Positions 48,346 through 58,571 of a stretch of 64,000 nt of DNA are shown here, one piece after another (the stretch's first letter is position 1; each line of letters begins with the position of its first letter). The stretch is from Plasmopara viticola (lineage: Eukaryota; Oomycota; Peronosporomycetes; Peronosporales; Peronosporaceae), in NCBI GenBank assembly GCA_001695595.3, contig MBPM02000025.1:1-64000 (forward strand), in the 5' to 3' direction. The translations under genes and the position numbers were made by a program. The notes below the pieces were generated by a model. It did not search any database. It was not told the DNA's origin and saw only the letters and a program-made list of their open reading frames with translations.

Positions 48346-50747
48346 CGACTGTGCAAACAGCTTTGCTGATACACCTTTTTTGCAGCAGCGTCCGTGGATC
48401 TTAATTTGTTCAAACTTCATTGTCGCTATTGTTTGATGCTTGACTTGTTTGTGTATTTCTTTGCAAGATCTACAGCGTTCTGTTTTGAGCATTATCATGA
48501 CACTTAAGATTTAGCGCTATTGTATTGCAATGGTGGTGTCTGTAAATATCTAGGTGAGAATCATATCACGACGAGCTCAGTCATGCTATATGATAGCAAT
48601 TGTACATTCTCGCTTTTACTTTAAAAAAATTGTTCGAAACTTTGCAACTCCCCATACTCAGCTCCAATCATCTCATTAACTTCGGCCCCGAGAAATATAT
48701 TGCGATATTGAACTAAGTGAAAATTATATCGCAAGACCACACGATTAGTTCAGGCGTGCTACATGCATCCAATATTTAAACCTTGCATTTATTGTGCAAC
48801 AGTGTGCCAAACTTGTTGACTGCCGCTACCTCAGCTCTTTACTATCCCATCTTACATTTCATTGCAGCAGAATACCAAGTTATCGATACAGACTGACATT
48901 TTTCTGTTGGCTTTTTCGTTGCAGTTGTGTGTAATTGCTAGGCATCAGACTTCTTAAATTGCAATATACTTTACCTACTATTATTTTATCGCACTATAAC
49001 AGCGTTGGTTCCAAAGTCGTCAAAAATTGGCCATAACACACTTGAATTTTGTAAAAGCAATGCACAAAAAATGTCAAGCATCGTACCAAAGTCGACAAGC
49101 AATACTGAAAAATCAAAATCCAAAAATGCTACCGCAAAATCTGCTACGGCAAAGTTATTTGAGTTTTACTTAAACGTTGACGCGGGCTTTTTCGCACCCC
49201 AGGTGAGAAACATATCACGAGACCATGAGACAAGCTCAGTCGTGCTACATACCAGCAGTTGCACAGTCTCGCTTTTACTACAAGAAATTGTACAAATTTC
49301 GTCAACTACCACAATCACAGCTCTGATCGTCTCTTGTACTTTGGCTCCTAAAACTTATTGCAACGTAAAAGCCATATTGAAGACCACGCTCGAGCGTGCT
49401 ACACTGCCTTTATTACATGTGCGAAACTTGTCAAATGCCACAGCCACAGCTCCTTCACTATCGCATCATACATCTTATTGCAGCAAAACACCAATTTATA
49501 GAGACAGACTGACAATTTTCTGTTGGCTATTTCGTTGCAGTTCTCTGCAATTGTAAAGCATTAATATCTGAAACTGTTGTGTATACTGTGTTTACTTTTA
49601 AATCGAATATTTTAATCGCACTACAAAAGCGCTTAATCTAAAGTGAGAATCAAGTCCCTAAACTACGAGATGATCTCGGTCGTGCTGCATGCAAGCAATT
49701 TCACAGCCTTTCTTTTACTAGGAAAAAAATGAGCGAAACTCGTCAAGACCTCATTCACAGCTCCAATCGCCTCTTTTACTAAAGTTCCACGAATTTTATT
49801 GCAGCAGAGAATCTAGTGAGTATCTTATTTCAATACCACGAGACCAGTTAAGACGTGCTACTTGCTTTGCTGTTCTTATAAAAATGCATCAGCTACCGCA
49901 AGCACAGCTCCTATCACCTCCTTCACTATCGCCTCGCACATATTACTGCAGCGGAGCACCCATAGATACAGTCTGACAATTCACTGTTTGCTATTTCAGT
50001 GTGATCGTCTGTCACCAATCTTCTTGAACTGTGATATACTATGCCTTCACTTTTCACAATCAGTAGAACCGCACTACAATTTTGCTGATACCGAAGCCAT
50101 CGTGGGGTCGCTAAATTTTTTTTGATGTCGTATTGATAGCAGCGCACGATCGGGCCAAGTATCATACAAAAGACGGCAGTCAAGTTCCAACAAATTGAAG
50201 TTTAAAGATTCTGCTACAAAGAAAATAAACTACGGCAGAGTCATTTGCATGGGCGGATTTTTCCGGAAAATAAACTTAAACCATTTCACACCGAAAGTGA
50301 GGAATGTACGAGACGAGCTCGGGCATGCTACATGCCAGCAATTGCAAAGTCTAGCTTTTTACAAATAAAATGTGCGAAAATTGTCAGCTGCCACAACCAC
50401 AGCCCCTATCACCTCCTTCACTATCACCCCTGACAGTTTACTGAAGCAGAGTAATACAGACGGAAGATGTTTTGTTGATGATTTTGCAACAGTCGTCTGC
50501 TAGTGCTAGACAAAGAATTTCTTGATATGTGGCATATCATATCTACAGTTTTACAGATAATATGCTCGCATTACTAGAGTGCTAAAGCTAAAAGCATCAT
50601 GAGGTCACTTAAAATTGGATTCTGACCTCTATTTAATAGCAACGCGCGTTGTCAAGCAACGATACAAAGTCAATAGCAAAGCTTAACAAATTAAAAATTC
50701 ACAGATGTTGTCACAAAAACATGCTACAGTAAATTGCTCGAATAGAT

Positions 50748-50820
50748 GGGGCATGCCCGGTGATTTTTCCGATAACATTTCGTACCCGGAGCGAGAATTT
50801 TACCAGTTGACCACGAGGCC
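50748..50820 (-). pseudogene. Relic tRNA-Pro (CGG) in the decayed zone
   Basis: It aligns end to end with the array tRNA (GGGGCATGCCCGG at the left, GACCACGAGGCC at the right on plus). The CCCGG that encodes the anticodon is kept, but the T arm is destroyed. Confidence 0.65.
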
Positions 50821-51111
50821 GGCTCAGGCGTGCTACACATTAGCAGCTGCACAGTCCTACATTTTCTTTAAGAAAAAACGCGCGATGCCCAATTATAATG
50901 TCTCATATTTGCTAGCACCAAGTTAAAGGTACAGACTGACTATCTAGTGTTTGTGATTACGCTGCAGTCGTCCGCATTTGCTTGGCTTAAAGTTCTCAAG
51001 TGTGCTGTGTTCATGAGCATTAGGTTGTTCCATGCTTACGCGAAAGTCGAAGCTGTCATGAGGCCTCCTAATACTTAGCCCTGACTCGTTTATGGTAGCA
51101 ATGCAGATGTC

Positions 51112-51176
51112 ACCTCACCGGGATTCGTAATGAAGACCTTTCACACCCGGCGTGTGTATCATACCGCTAGATGCGC
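51112..51176 (-). pseudogene. Relic tRNA-Pro fragment at the right end of the array
   Basis: CCTCACCGGGATTCG followed by CACACCCGGCGTGTG and ATCATACCGCTAGA on plus matches the tRNA in order. The anticodon hairpin persists with CGG. The acceptor 5' strand is lost. Confidence 0.55.
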
Positions 51177-51300
51177 CACAACTTACGAAAATAATTCCTT
51201 GTTTCTCTCTAAGTAAATATTGCGCTATACCTGATGACTACACAACTATAGCTCGTATCTCGTCCTTCACTATCGCTTCATAGATTTTTTTGCGGCAGAT

Positions 51301-51657
51301 TGTAAAGACAGACAATGTGAAATTTTCTTAAAGTCTCAGTTTCCTGAGCTGCTGAAGCTCACCAATTACAGCGCAGGCGCAGCATTTGCTGTAGGCGTAA
51401 CCTTGCAGCCTTTTTAGTAGGCGCAGCCTTAGGTATTGGGACGTTTTGACTAATAAGCACCTTTGGAACCCAAAGCAGTCTTCTTTGGGGTTATGATGGT
51501 TATCGCAGAGCGACATGGACTACCGGTAGCCTTCTTCGCTATCGGTCAGGTCATCACTGATGAGAATTAACATTAATCTTAGTATGAAGTATACAAAGCC
51601 GAACTTTGTATTTAAAAATGAATTTCCGTCAATGGTGATGACGAAATTAATCGGAAG
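51301..51657. other. Unassigned stretch between array relics and LINE
   Basis: No intact gene is seen. A short plus-strand frame at about 51,450-51,560 contains ERHGLPVAFFAIGQ, which faintly recalls the closing-loop region of SRP-type GTPases. It is bounded by stops and too short to call. Confidence 0.3.
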
Positions 51658-51670
51658 ATTAAATAAAAAG
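51658..51670 (+). repeat. Target-site duplication, left copy
   Basis: ATTAAATAAAAAG, identical to 52,824-52,836 on the other side of the LINE. Confidence 0.8.
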
Positions 51671-51768
51671 TTTTCGGAAAAGGTTGGGGTGACGCCCTCC
51701 TTCCAAGCGCGGGGGCTAAATGCTCGCGCGCTTCGGGCAGGTGCTCTCGGGCATCTGCAGGTCTCTAA

Positions 51769-52008
51769 CGAGTCTCACCCTCGACGCGACGGTCTCCAGC
51801 ACCAGGCCAAACCCCCTTCCACGCCCTTAACCGCGCCAACCGCATCCGGATTGGCTCCTTTAATGTGAATTCTCTAGGTTCGAAGCGCAAGAAGCACGAA
51901 ACACTCCCCGAAGATCTCCGGCGCTACCGCGTCGATATCCTTGGCCTCCGAGAAACCAAGATCTACGATAGAGGTGAGCACCGCATTGATGACTTCCTTC
52001 TAACCCTG
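51769..52008 (+). pseudogene. LINE endonuclease (EEP/APE) N-terminal fragment
   Basis: The frame from the last upstream stop reads RIRIGSFNVNSLGSKRKK, then LPEDLRRYRVDILGLRETK. This is the typical start of an APE-like endonuclease: beta strand plus Asn, then the metal-binding Glu in the L-R-E-T-K motif. It stops being recognisable at the A-run. Only ~65 residues of the domain remain. Confidence 0.75.
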
Positions 52009-52030
52009 AAAAAAAAAAAAAAAAAAAAAA
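52009..52030 (+). repeat. 22-nt poly(A) at the internal deletion junction of the LINE
   Basis: An uninterrupted run of 22 A lies between the endonuclease and RT fragments. The two fragments are in different frames (22 is not a multiple of three). Confidence 0.9.
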
Positions 52031-52810
52031 GCCAAGACCGAAGTCACCGAAATCCGCCGCCACTGCAACCCGTCGGGCGCCACTCGACACGCCCGATCCC
52101 GAGAAGAAACCTGGCACCACACTAAGAAGCTCGGAACACTCCTCGGCGATATTAAAGATCTATCCCGACGCAAGTCCCTGGCCACCCTCGCGCTCCACCG
52201 CCTCTGGTCCGTCTGGCTCCGCCCCACGTTCATCTCACCCAAGACACGCATTCGATTGTACAACACCTACGTTCTACCGATTCTGCTGTACAACTGGGCT
52301 CTTACCAAGTCAGAGCTCCACGGCCTCGAGAGTTTCCATCGCCGCCAGCTTCGCTACGCTCTTGGCTATCGCTACCCCCGACCCATTTCGAATGCAAGAC
52401 TCTACGACCTCTGTGATGAGCGGCCGCTGAGACTACGACTGACACAAGCTCGCTGGCGCCTGTTTGGCCATGTACTTCGCCGCTATCCCGACATTCCAGC
52501 TAACCTCCAGATGCGTGCCTACTTCTTCTCCACCGCAGCAAAATGGCGCGGACGTCCCCGCACCACGCTCCCCTCGACACTCGACCACAACCTTGTTTCC
52601 CGTGGCTCCGGCTTCCGACTCCGGATAGCACAAGACCTCGAAGTGGTACGTACCCTTGCACAAGACCGAAAGAAATGGAAGACCCATACGACCTCGGTGC
52701 TGGATGCACTGCCCGCCGAACGAGACTCGACGTATGCGGACACCACTCTATGCCGTGGACTAGCCAGACTGAGCCTAGCACGTGCATACCTTGGCAACGC
52801 GATAACGTAA
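52031..52810 (+). pseudogene. LINE reverse transcriptase C-terminal fragment
   Basis: An open frame of 259 codons ends at TAA 52,808-52,810. It contains KKLGTLLGDIKDLSRRK, a YNTYVLPILLYNWAL motif and LRLTQARWRLFGHVLRR. This is the thumb/C-terminal pattern of LINE RTs after the catalytic domain. The catalytic YXDD region is missing. Because the frame starts at the A-run without an ATG, it is not a gene. Confidence 0.8.
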
Positions 52811-52823
52811 TACATTACATTAC

Positions 52824-52836
52824 ATTAAATAAAAAG
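52824..52836 (+). repeat. Target-site duplication, right copy
   Basis: ATTAAATAAAAAG directly after the ATTAC tail. The first bases could overlap the tail, so the exact length is uncertain by 1-3 bp. Confidence 0.8.
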
Positions 52837-53393
52837 GTTATAAAACCTGTGATAAAGAATCAGTCACTTGTTAGGAATGGAGGGAGGAAAAAAGGAAAAA
52901 TGTAACACTATTCATATTTACTTTTTTTTTCAATTTGGATCGGACGATAACACATCTCTTACGCCTTCCTGCAGTATGGTGGGTGACCTCGTCACGATAT
53001 TTTTGAGTGTAACGCACACAGAGAATCAGACAGTGGCGCTTTCTATCTCCCGCACATGATTAATGTGCATGAACACTTAGTAGACACTGCGTCAATGCCG
53101 CAGCAAACAAGTGTTGATGGAGACCGGCCATCCAGTGTACAATTAAATGTACATGTGTTTGTTTAGCACGTACTTTACCTTAATACCACTTTTAGGTCCT
53201 TCGACTGCATAAAATACTACTATATTGTGTCATTCGTCAACACACAAATCTTACATTAGCTACTCGAGATTCAGTCCCAAAACCTTCTTCTCCGGCAGGA
53301 GAAACAACAACAGCGAAAGCACCGGCTTGATTTTTGTGCACGCGACGGCGGACAGGACAGAGCACTTTATAACTTTTCTAAGTAACGTTAGGC
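52837..53393. other. Intergenic region upstream of the AP2 gene
   Basis: 557 bp with no supported gene. CATTCGTCAA at 53,230-53,239 is one mismatch away from the oomycete initiator core CATTYYNCAW and could mark transcription start for the AP2 gene; this is weak. Short reading frames here overlap exon 1 in other frames and are not supported. Confidence 0.4.
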
Positions 53394-56300
53394 ATGCTAA
53401 AGACCAAGCCATTTCCCACGTACGACGAGTACGACCCGCTGAATGCACATCTCGACGAGCTGGAGGAGCCCGGTATCGATTACCTTCAAGGTGCGTGGTG
53501 ATTCCTTAATAATGACATATGATGCCGTCAGCGGTTGCTTATTTATTGTATCGCTATCGCTGTAACGTTAGATTTTATCGTGGCACCACAAAAGTTTCAG
53601 ATTCTCCCACCCCTCAGCCATTCAAACGGGTACACGTCTGAGGAGTCCGATAATTCAGTGGTGACCCCGTCTGCTGAGCAGAACATGTCAGATCAGACTT
53701 CTAACCCGTTCAAGCTCGTCGACGGTGTTGTCGATGTCAGCTCGTGCGACTTTACGACGGTAACTCCTCAACAAGAACAGCAAAAATTTGGAGAAAAAGT
53801 CATCAAGGGGAAAACCTCCAAGTATCGGGGAGTGACACAGACGAGTAAGACGTCGTGGGGCGCCAAGTATAGTGCCAAACGTATCACTAATACTTGTAAG
53901 ACACCCGAGGAGGCTGCACATGCTTATGATGAGTATCTCAAGACCAACTACCCACTAAAATATGCAAAATTTGCGAATTTTTGTGGAAAGTGCGGCAAGT
54001 TTGTCAACCCGCTTGGGTTGCCCCAGTTTCAATTTGAGTGCAAATGCTCGACAAGCCCCCTTGCAGGATCTTCTGTGCGTGAAAGTTCCATAATATCACC
54101 AAAGAAAGCGATCCTACCTCGTAAGCAGATCTCGACGCCCACACCATCAACATCATCACAGATTCCTCCAACAGCTCCATCTCCCGCAGCTGAGCCTTTC
54201 ACCGTATTAACTCATGGTTCGTTGTTCACGATGGAAACTTCCAGACACAGCTTGGACCTGAACCTGAATCCTGCGGGCGAGGAAGATGCATTCGGCCCAG
54301 GTCATTGCTCCAGCATCATGTCAGCTGGGTCACTTAAGTGTGGCCTAATAGACAATACGGATCACTTTTTTGCTGATGTGGTCGAACTGGCTACGGATTT
54401 GGATGGTGCAGCCCAGGAAGACCCGCAGGAGCAACCGCAAGATCAAAAGCGGGATAGTTTGCCCATTGCAATCATCACTTCGGCTGTTGACTCATTCACA
54501 CAAGAAGGCAATTTGGACCAGATTATTAAGGACATTCATCACTCTTCATTCTCTCACTCATTGATAAAGGAGACCTCAGTGGGGATGTGTGAGGGTTCAA
54601 GCAGTTTAAATAGCTCTTCTGCCACTGGTAGTAGCAGCGTTAGTGATGGAACGATGAGCGATACGAATCGTATGAACCCGATACAGATTGAACATATGAC
54701 GAATAACTCGTTGGACTTTGATGTGGATGAGCTGGATGAATTAACGAAATATTTCATGTGGGAGAATGATGCTACAGCAGTCGTGCAGCGAGAATCGCAG
54801 ACAGATTCTGCTCGTATGCAAGAGAAATTGGCTATGGCTGGGCGAAGGCCTCTGTTTAAAAAAATTCACAGTTTGGAGTTTGATGCCGACAATTCAGTGA
54901 CTGAAAATTTGTCTTGTAGTGAAGTCGCTATTAATGAGATTAAGACTGAGGATACTGGAATGGTAAATTCGCTCGTAACGACCCATGTGCCTGCCAATTC
55001 GGGTTCGATGGTGTCGCCTTGCCTCGCTTCGATCAATATCGTGACCCAATTCCTCGATAAATACTGGCGCAATGACCGTAAAAATATTCAGTGTTTTCCG
55101 TACTGTCCAGAGCACGGTGATTACTACCGTGTGCGTATCGAAAACCTTCAGCATAGGTGCAAGGGTGTCTGTCGAGCTCCTGTGAGAGCACATGTGTGTA
55201 TTTCAGCGCCTGCAAGCGCATCGGTGGCGAAGTCTGGTTTACTGGTGCTGGCGCGATGCAATAGTACATTTTCTCGAGATTTGACGTTGACAGGACAGCA
55301 AATATTGAGTCTTCCGGAAATGAAAAGATTGCAAGCTGTGAGTGCTGTAGGTATCATTGACAATTTCGAACTTTTTGACGAAGGTGTGCAATTTGGCGTG
55401 ACTTTTCACCCGGATGTGTGGAAATTTGAGCTTGATCTTCCAAAGAAGCGACGCCACGTTCAGAGCTCGAGCTCCACTGTGTCAGTGTATGGAACCGATA
55501 GTGATGTCGGCGGAGATCCAGCATCAGCAGAGTTTCTCTACTTTTTCGAGATTGACGTGTTTTACTCGCGAGAAAAGACGACTTTTGAGCGTTTAGGTCA
55601 CACAGAATCGATGAGTTTTCAAATCGGCAATACACGCACACTTTTGCGGCAACGTAATAAATTGATCGAAGAGGTCAACAGCACTGAAGAATCAGAAATT
55701 CACGCGAATGATAGCGACAAGCTAGCGAATTCCGATGAACTTCCAGAGAAAAAGAGGGTGAAGGTGCTTAGGGGCCGCCACGAGATATTGCCAGGCACAT
55801 CGTTCAGTGAGATTGGTCGCGGCAGTCGTGAGCTGTCGGAGAGCCGAAAATCAATTGGTTGCATTCTCGAAGATGGCGTTTCTATGTTGTCTAAGCGCGA
55901 TTTTGTGGATGACAAGTCCGCCTCTTTAGAAGTCGACGAAATTACTAGCTCTGACTCTAAGAACTCAATGTCCGGTTGCGAAGCGGGCTCGTCTGAACTT
56001 TCTGTCGCTAAATTCGACTTGTGGAAGGAAGGTGATACTGAAAATTTGCTGCAACCTTCTGTCTCAGACTACTCTTCATACGTCTCACCTAAGCATAGCG
56101 AATGTGGCAATGTGCTTACTGCATACTCTCCAGTGTCTGTTGTTATCCCAAATAGGGCTTTTTCAAATGCCCGACCCGTGATTCCGGTGTCGCCTGCAAA
56201 AGAGAAAGTTTCGAGCTTGGCAAAATTGCTTGCCTACTCGCTTGTTTGTGTACCCCTTTCTGTGCTCTTTATTCCGGTTGGCATAATTCTATTGATTATT

Positions 56301-56726
56301 TTTTTGGTACTTCCGCCCGCTGCTTCAAGTATTGTCAGTGCACTGGATGCAATGTCAGATATGGAGCTGGCTCGTGCCAACGTCAGCTGCACCTCTGAGG
56401 ATCAGCGCATGGTACTGAACCGGCTTATCGAAGACAAGGGTGATGTTGTTGAAAATGTGAAGGATGGTTTGTTTTACTATCACGGAAGAGGGGACGTGTG
56501 GGGTCGGATCTTCTACTTCAGCGGCGCGAAGTTTGTGGTCTCCATTGTCTCATTAATTCCAGCATTTGTGTTGACTTTATTGGCAAGCCTGCTATATCCT
56601 ATCCGCCCAGCGTCTTCAGCCGTGGCGAAATCTGCGTGCGGTTGTGCACTCTGGTCGCGAGAGTACACACGCATGGCGACAGGCAAGCCTTTAGCATACG
56701 TCGGTGGACTTAATGCAGTTGTTTGA
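53394..56726 (+). CDS. AP2/ERF-domain protein with two C-terminal membrane segments
   Basis: Model: exon 1 53,394-53,490, 81-bp intron 53,491-53,571 (GTGCGT...GTTAG), exon 2 53,572-56,726; 1,083 residues. The splice joins YLQ to DFIVAPQK in frame. Without it the first ATG would be 53,685. Residues ~114-170 form an AP2/ERF DNA-binding domain (SKYRGVTQTSKTSWGAKYS, then EEAAHAYDEYL). A CX2C-X15-CXC cluster that could bind a metal follows at once. Residues ~180-520 are Ser/Thr-rich and low in structure. A conserved-looking region starting FLDKYWRND is unrecognised. Hydrophobic segments lie at ~919-948 and ~1,018-1,042. AP2 proteins bind DNA in plants and alveolates; the membrane anchoring suggests a tethered regulator, which is inference. 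Confidence 0.82.
53491..53571 (+). other. Intron of the AP2-domain gene
   Basis: 81 bp with donor GTGCGT, acceptor GTTAG and TGTAAC as possible branch site. Phase 1; restores a continuous frame. The alternative acceptor TTTCAG at 53,600 puts exon 2 out of frame and was not chosen. Confidence 0.65.
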
Positions 56727-57209
56727 AGATAAAAAGGAATTGGTTCTATGTAATTTGACTTCGAAGTAAAACAACTTTGCTGATACCCATTTATTTTGAT
56801 CAGAACCATTTGTAAGAGCCAATTGCTATAGGTCTGCTTCTTTTAATATTTGGGTTTCCTGTATCAACACCCGTTTAAAATTAAAATGTTATTGCGTGCA
56901 ATAATCATCCTATTCGCGCAAAAGTGCCCATGTCCTTAGAGCAGGGAGTTCAAAGTAAGAACACTAGTGCACGAGGGTAGTGAAAGCAAGCGTAATATAA
57001 GCTGGAAAATTCAGTCAATCATAAGATAACGCGTACGTAGAGTAAATTGACAAACAAGACGATAAAGACCTATTTTTTGGTTTCTGCAATAAGAATGAAC
57101 ACTATGTGGGCGTCATCTCCATATCTGGTGGGTAGAACTCTGTACTTTGTCCCTAAAAAGTTTGTCGAGAACGCCGCATTTAGTTAACTGACTTGCCGAG
57201 GCATACTGG
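56727..57209. other. Intergenic region between convergent genes
   Basis: 483 bp with no gene seen. It holds CTTTGCTGATAC at 56,773-56,784, which matches the 3' flank of the array tRNA and may be a stray relic or chance. Confidence 0.5.
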
Positions 57210-58545
57210 CTATTCATACTTTGAGCGGAATTCCTCACCACCTGTGACCATGTCAAATTGGCTCGCGAAGTCATCGATCGACATTTTGCTCGAGTCGTCT
57301 TCCTCCTCATCGAATACCCAAGTCGTGCCCGGAACGTACCTTGAGCCCTCAACTTCTGAGCCAGGTGGACCTTTTGTTCCTTTTGCGTATAGTGGACCGG
57401 CGCTACAGCGGCAGAACAGAAGGTCTAATTAGCCAACTATCACAGAAATGAGAAACGCGAGTGTCATTCTTGCCCAGGAAGTGCATCTGCAATGCCAGCC
57501 GTCATACAGCTCTCCCCAATGTCTTCAATGTTGTTTAGCAGGTTCCGCGCCAAAAAGGTCGTATCTCCAGCCTTTTTAAAAAAGCTATGCTTCAGCAATG
57601 CCGATGTGCCAGGACTACATCGTATACAAGTGAATACAATTATCTTCAAATACCAATTTCATTTTAATCAGAGCGCAAAAGTACCGCTTCGATGGATCTT
57701 TCTGCAAGCATAGCTTGACAACATCCTTAAAGTGACGTCCAAACGGATGGCCGTTCCCATCATCCTATAAACAACGCATCAGTCTGATCGCCTTCAACAC
57801 AACCTCTTTTGTTACGTACATCATACGTGCGCAGCGATGGAGGGTCCTCCTGAAGGGTAAGCAGCAGCACCTTCATGGGCTGAAAGCGTGCATATGGCGC
57901 GTATCCCTTAGCAAGTTCAAGAGCCGTGATACCAAGCGACCAAATGTCGGCCTTGTAGTCGTAACCGCGCACTTGCTCCATAACCTCAGGTGCCATCCAA
58001 CAAGGAGTGCCCACGAATGTCTGTCGATTCTTCCGACGATCACCACCTTCCATCATCCACCCAGAGACGCCAAAGTCGGCAATGACAACGTGGCCTTCGC
58101 TGTCAAGCAGGATATTGCCTGCTTTGATGTCTCGGTGAATCTGGCCGTTTTCGTGAAAATAGAGCAGGCCCTTAAGCGTCTCGTGCAGAATGATAGCCAC
58201 AAAATCTTCCTTTAGCCCTTCACCCAGACCCTTCTTTTTGAGCAGGTTCATAACGTGCAAACACGAGCCCTTGTTCATAAGTTGCGTCACAAGCCATAGC
58301 TGATCTTTGTGCACAAAACTGCAGTAACACTTGAGCACATTCGGGTGATTAGTCATTTTCATGGTCTGCACTTCGGCACGAATGTCCTCAAAGCTGGTTG
58401 TGATTTTTTCAAGATCCATTATTTTGATGGCCACGTGGATCTTCTTGGGCGCGCAGTACGCCTTCCATACCTTAGCGAAAGCACCCTGACCAATTTGCTC
58501 AATGATCTGATATTCACTTGCAACAGTAGGCCACTCATCCGCCAT
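57210..58545 (-). CDS. SPAK/OSR1-like (GCK-VI, STE20 group) serine/threonine kinase
   Basis: Four exons on minus: 58,545-57,820, 57,764-57,685, 57,614-57,474 and 57,402-57,210; 379 residues. Start ATGGCGGATGAG chosen; the frame runs four codons further up but begins without ATG. Motifs: glycine loop GQGAFAKV, VAIK lysine, HRDIKAGN catalytic loop, DFGVS, activation loop TFVGTPCWMAPEV, then DIWSLGITALELAKGYAPY, the GCK-VI style. Exons 2-3 supply FKDVVKLCLQKDPSKR-PGTSALLKHSFFKK, completing the kinase domain. Exon 4 adds an acidic tail with VPGTTWVFDEEEDD, as in OSR1/SPAK after the catalytic domain. No long C-terminal CCT domain is seen. Homologues phosphorylate ion cotransporters downstream of WNK; the role here is inferred. 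Confidence 0.85.
57403..57473 (-). other. Kinase intron 3, possible GC-AG intron
   Basis: 71 bp, donor GCAAGA, branch-like GGCTAAT, pyrimidine-rich acceptor ending GCTGTAG. It joins IADALPG to AGPLYAKGTKGPPG. An alternative GT donor at AGCT/GTATGA with acceptor CTAATTAG also keeps frame but drops 16 plausible residues. If neither is used, the protein ends at TGA 57,464-57,466. Confidence 0.55.
57615..57684 (-). other. Kinase intron 2
   Basis: 70 bp, GTACTT...GATGTAG, phase 2. It restores the conserved DPSKRPGTSALLKHSFF junction of subdomain XI. Confidence 0.88.
57765..57819 (-). other. Kinase intron 1
   Basis: 55 bp, GTACGT...TTTATAG, phase 0. It joins SLRTYD to DDGNGHPFGRHFKD; reading through gives an early stop. 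Confidence 0.8.
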
Positions 58546-58561
58546 TTTCTCTTTCACTGCG

Positions 58562-58571
58562 ATGGAAAATG
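58562..58571 (-). promoter_or_regulatory. Initiator-like element of the kinase gene
   Basis: The minus strand reads CATTTTCCAT, matching the oomycete initiator core CATTYYNCAW, 17 bp upstream of the chosen ATG. The very short leader fits oomycete genes. A CGCAG just downstream could instead be a splice acceptor. Confidence 0.45.

Larger units (their letters stand above)
47031..48540 (+). repeat. Three inverted, diverged units of the same repeat
   Basis: Here the unit reads in the opposite orientation, with tRNA-like sequences on the plus strand starting at 47,228, 47,751 and 48,275. Motifs in order (GGGAATACTGCAGC, a CTCTGCTGCGAT-like stretch, CACCTGCCGGGTATCGCGCA, tRNA, AGCTTTGCTGATACACC) are the reverse complement of the main array. 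Spacer divergence is clearly higher than in the core. Confidence 0.9.
48541..51300 (-). repeat. Decayed relic units of the tRNA-Pro repeat
   Basis: This stretch has no intact gene. It still shows ordered fragments of the unit: GTGAGAATCATATCACGA at about 48,552, ATTGCAGCAGAATACCAA and a CAGACTGACA-type motif near 48,863-48,890, CTGCTACGGCAAAGTTATTTG near 49,140, and similar blocks near 49,440-49,540, 49,640, 49,800, 49,950, 50,210, 50,300 and 50,750-50,830. Orientation is that of the main array. Long apparent reading frames here (for example 49,005-49,556) are made of these relics and are not supported as genes. Confidence 0.75.
51671..52823 (+). mobile_element. Internally deleted non-LTR retrotransposon (LINE)
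   Basis: The element is bounded by a 13-bp direct repeat, ATTAAATAAAAAG. In order it has a ~100-bp GC-rich leader, the N-terminal part of an APE-type endonuclease, 22 A residues, the C-terminal part of a reverse transcriptase frame and a TTACATTACATTAC tail. Both ends are present, so this is internal deletion and not 5' truncation. It cannot move by itself. The GC-rich coding style differs from the AT-rich surroundings. Confidence 0.85.

Noticed and set aside
49005..49556. 183-codon open frame
   Set aside because: Composed of decayed repeat-unit motifs, low complexity, no domain.
51860..52266. Minus-strand frames over the LINE
   Set aside because: Shadows of the LINE coding frames; their poly-Phe tract is the A22 run.
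53601..53700. Acceptor TTTCAG at 53,600 for the AP2 gene
   Set aside because: With the only good donor (53,491) it gives a stop a few codons into exon 2; the acceptor at 53,571 keeps the frame.
57113..57352. Minus-strand frame starting MRAQGTFR
   Set aside because: Wrong frame of kinase exon 4; the neighbouring frame encodes the acidic OSR1/SPAK-like tail.
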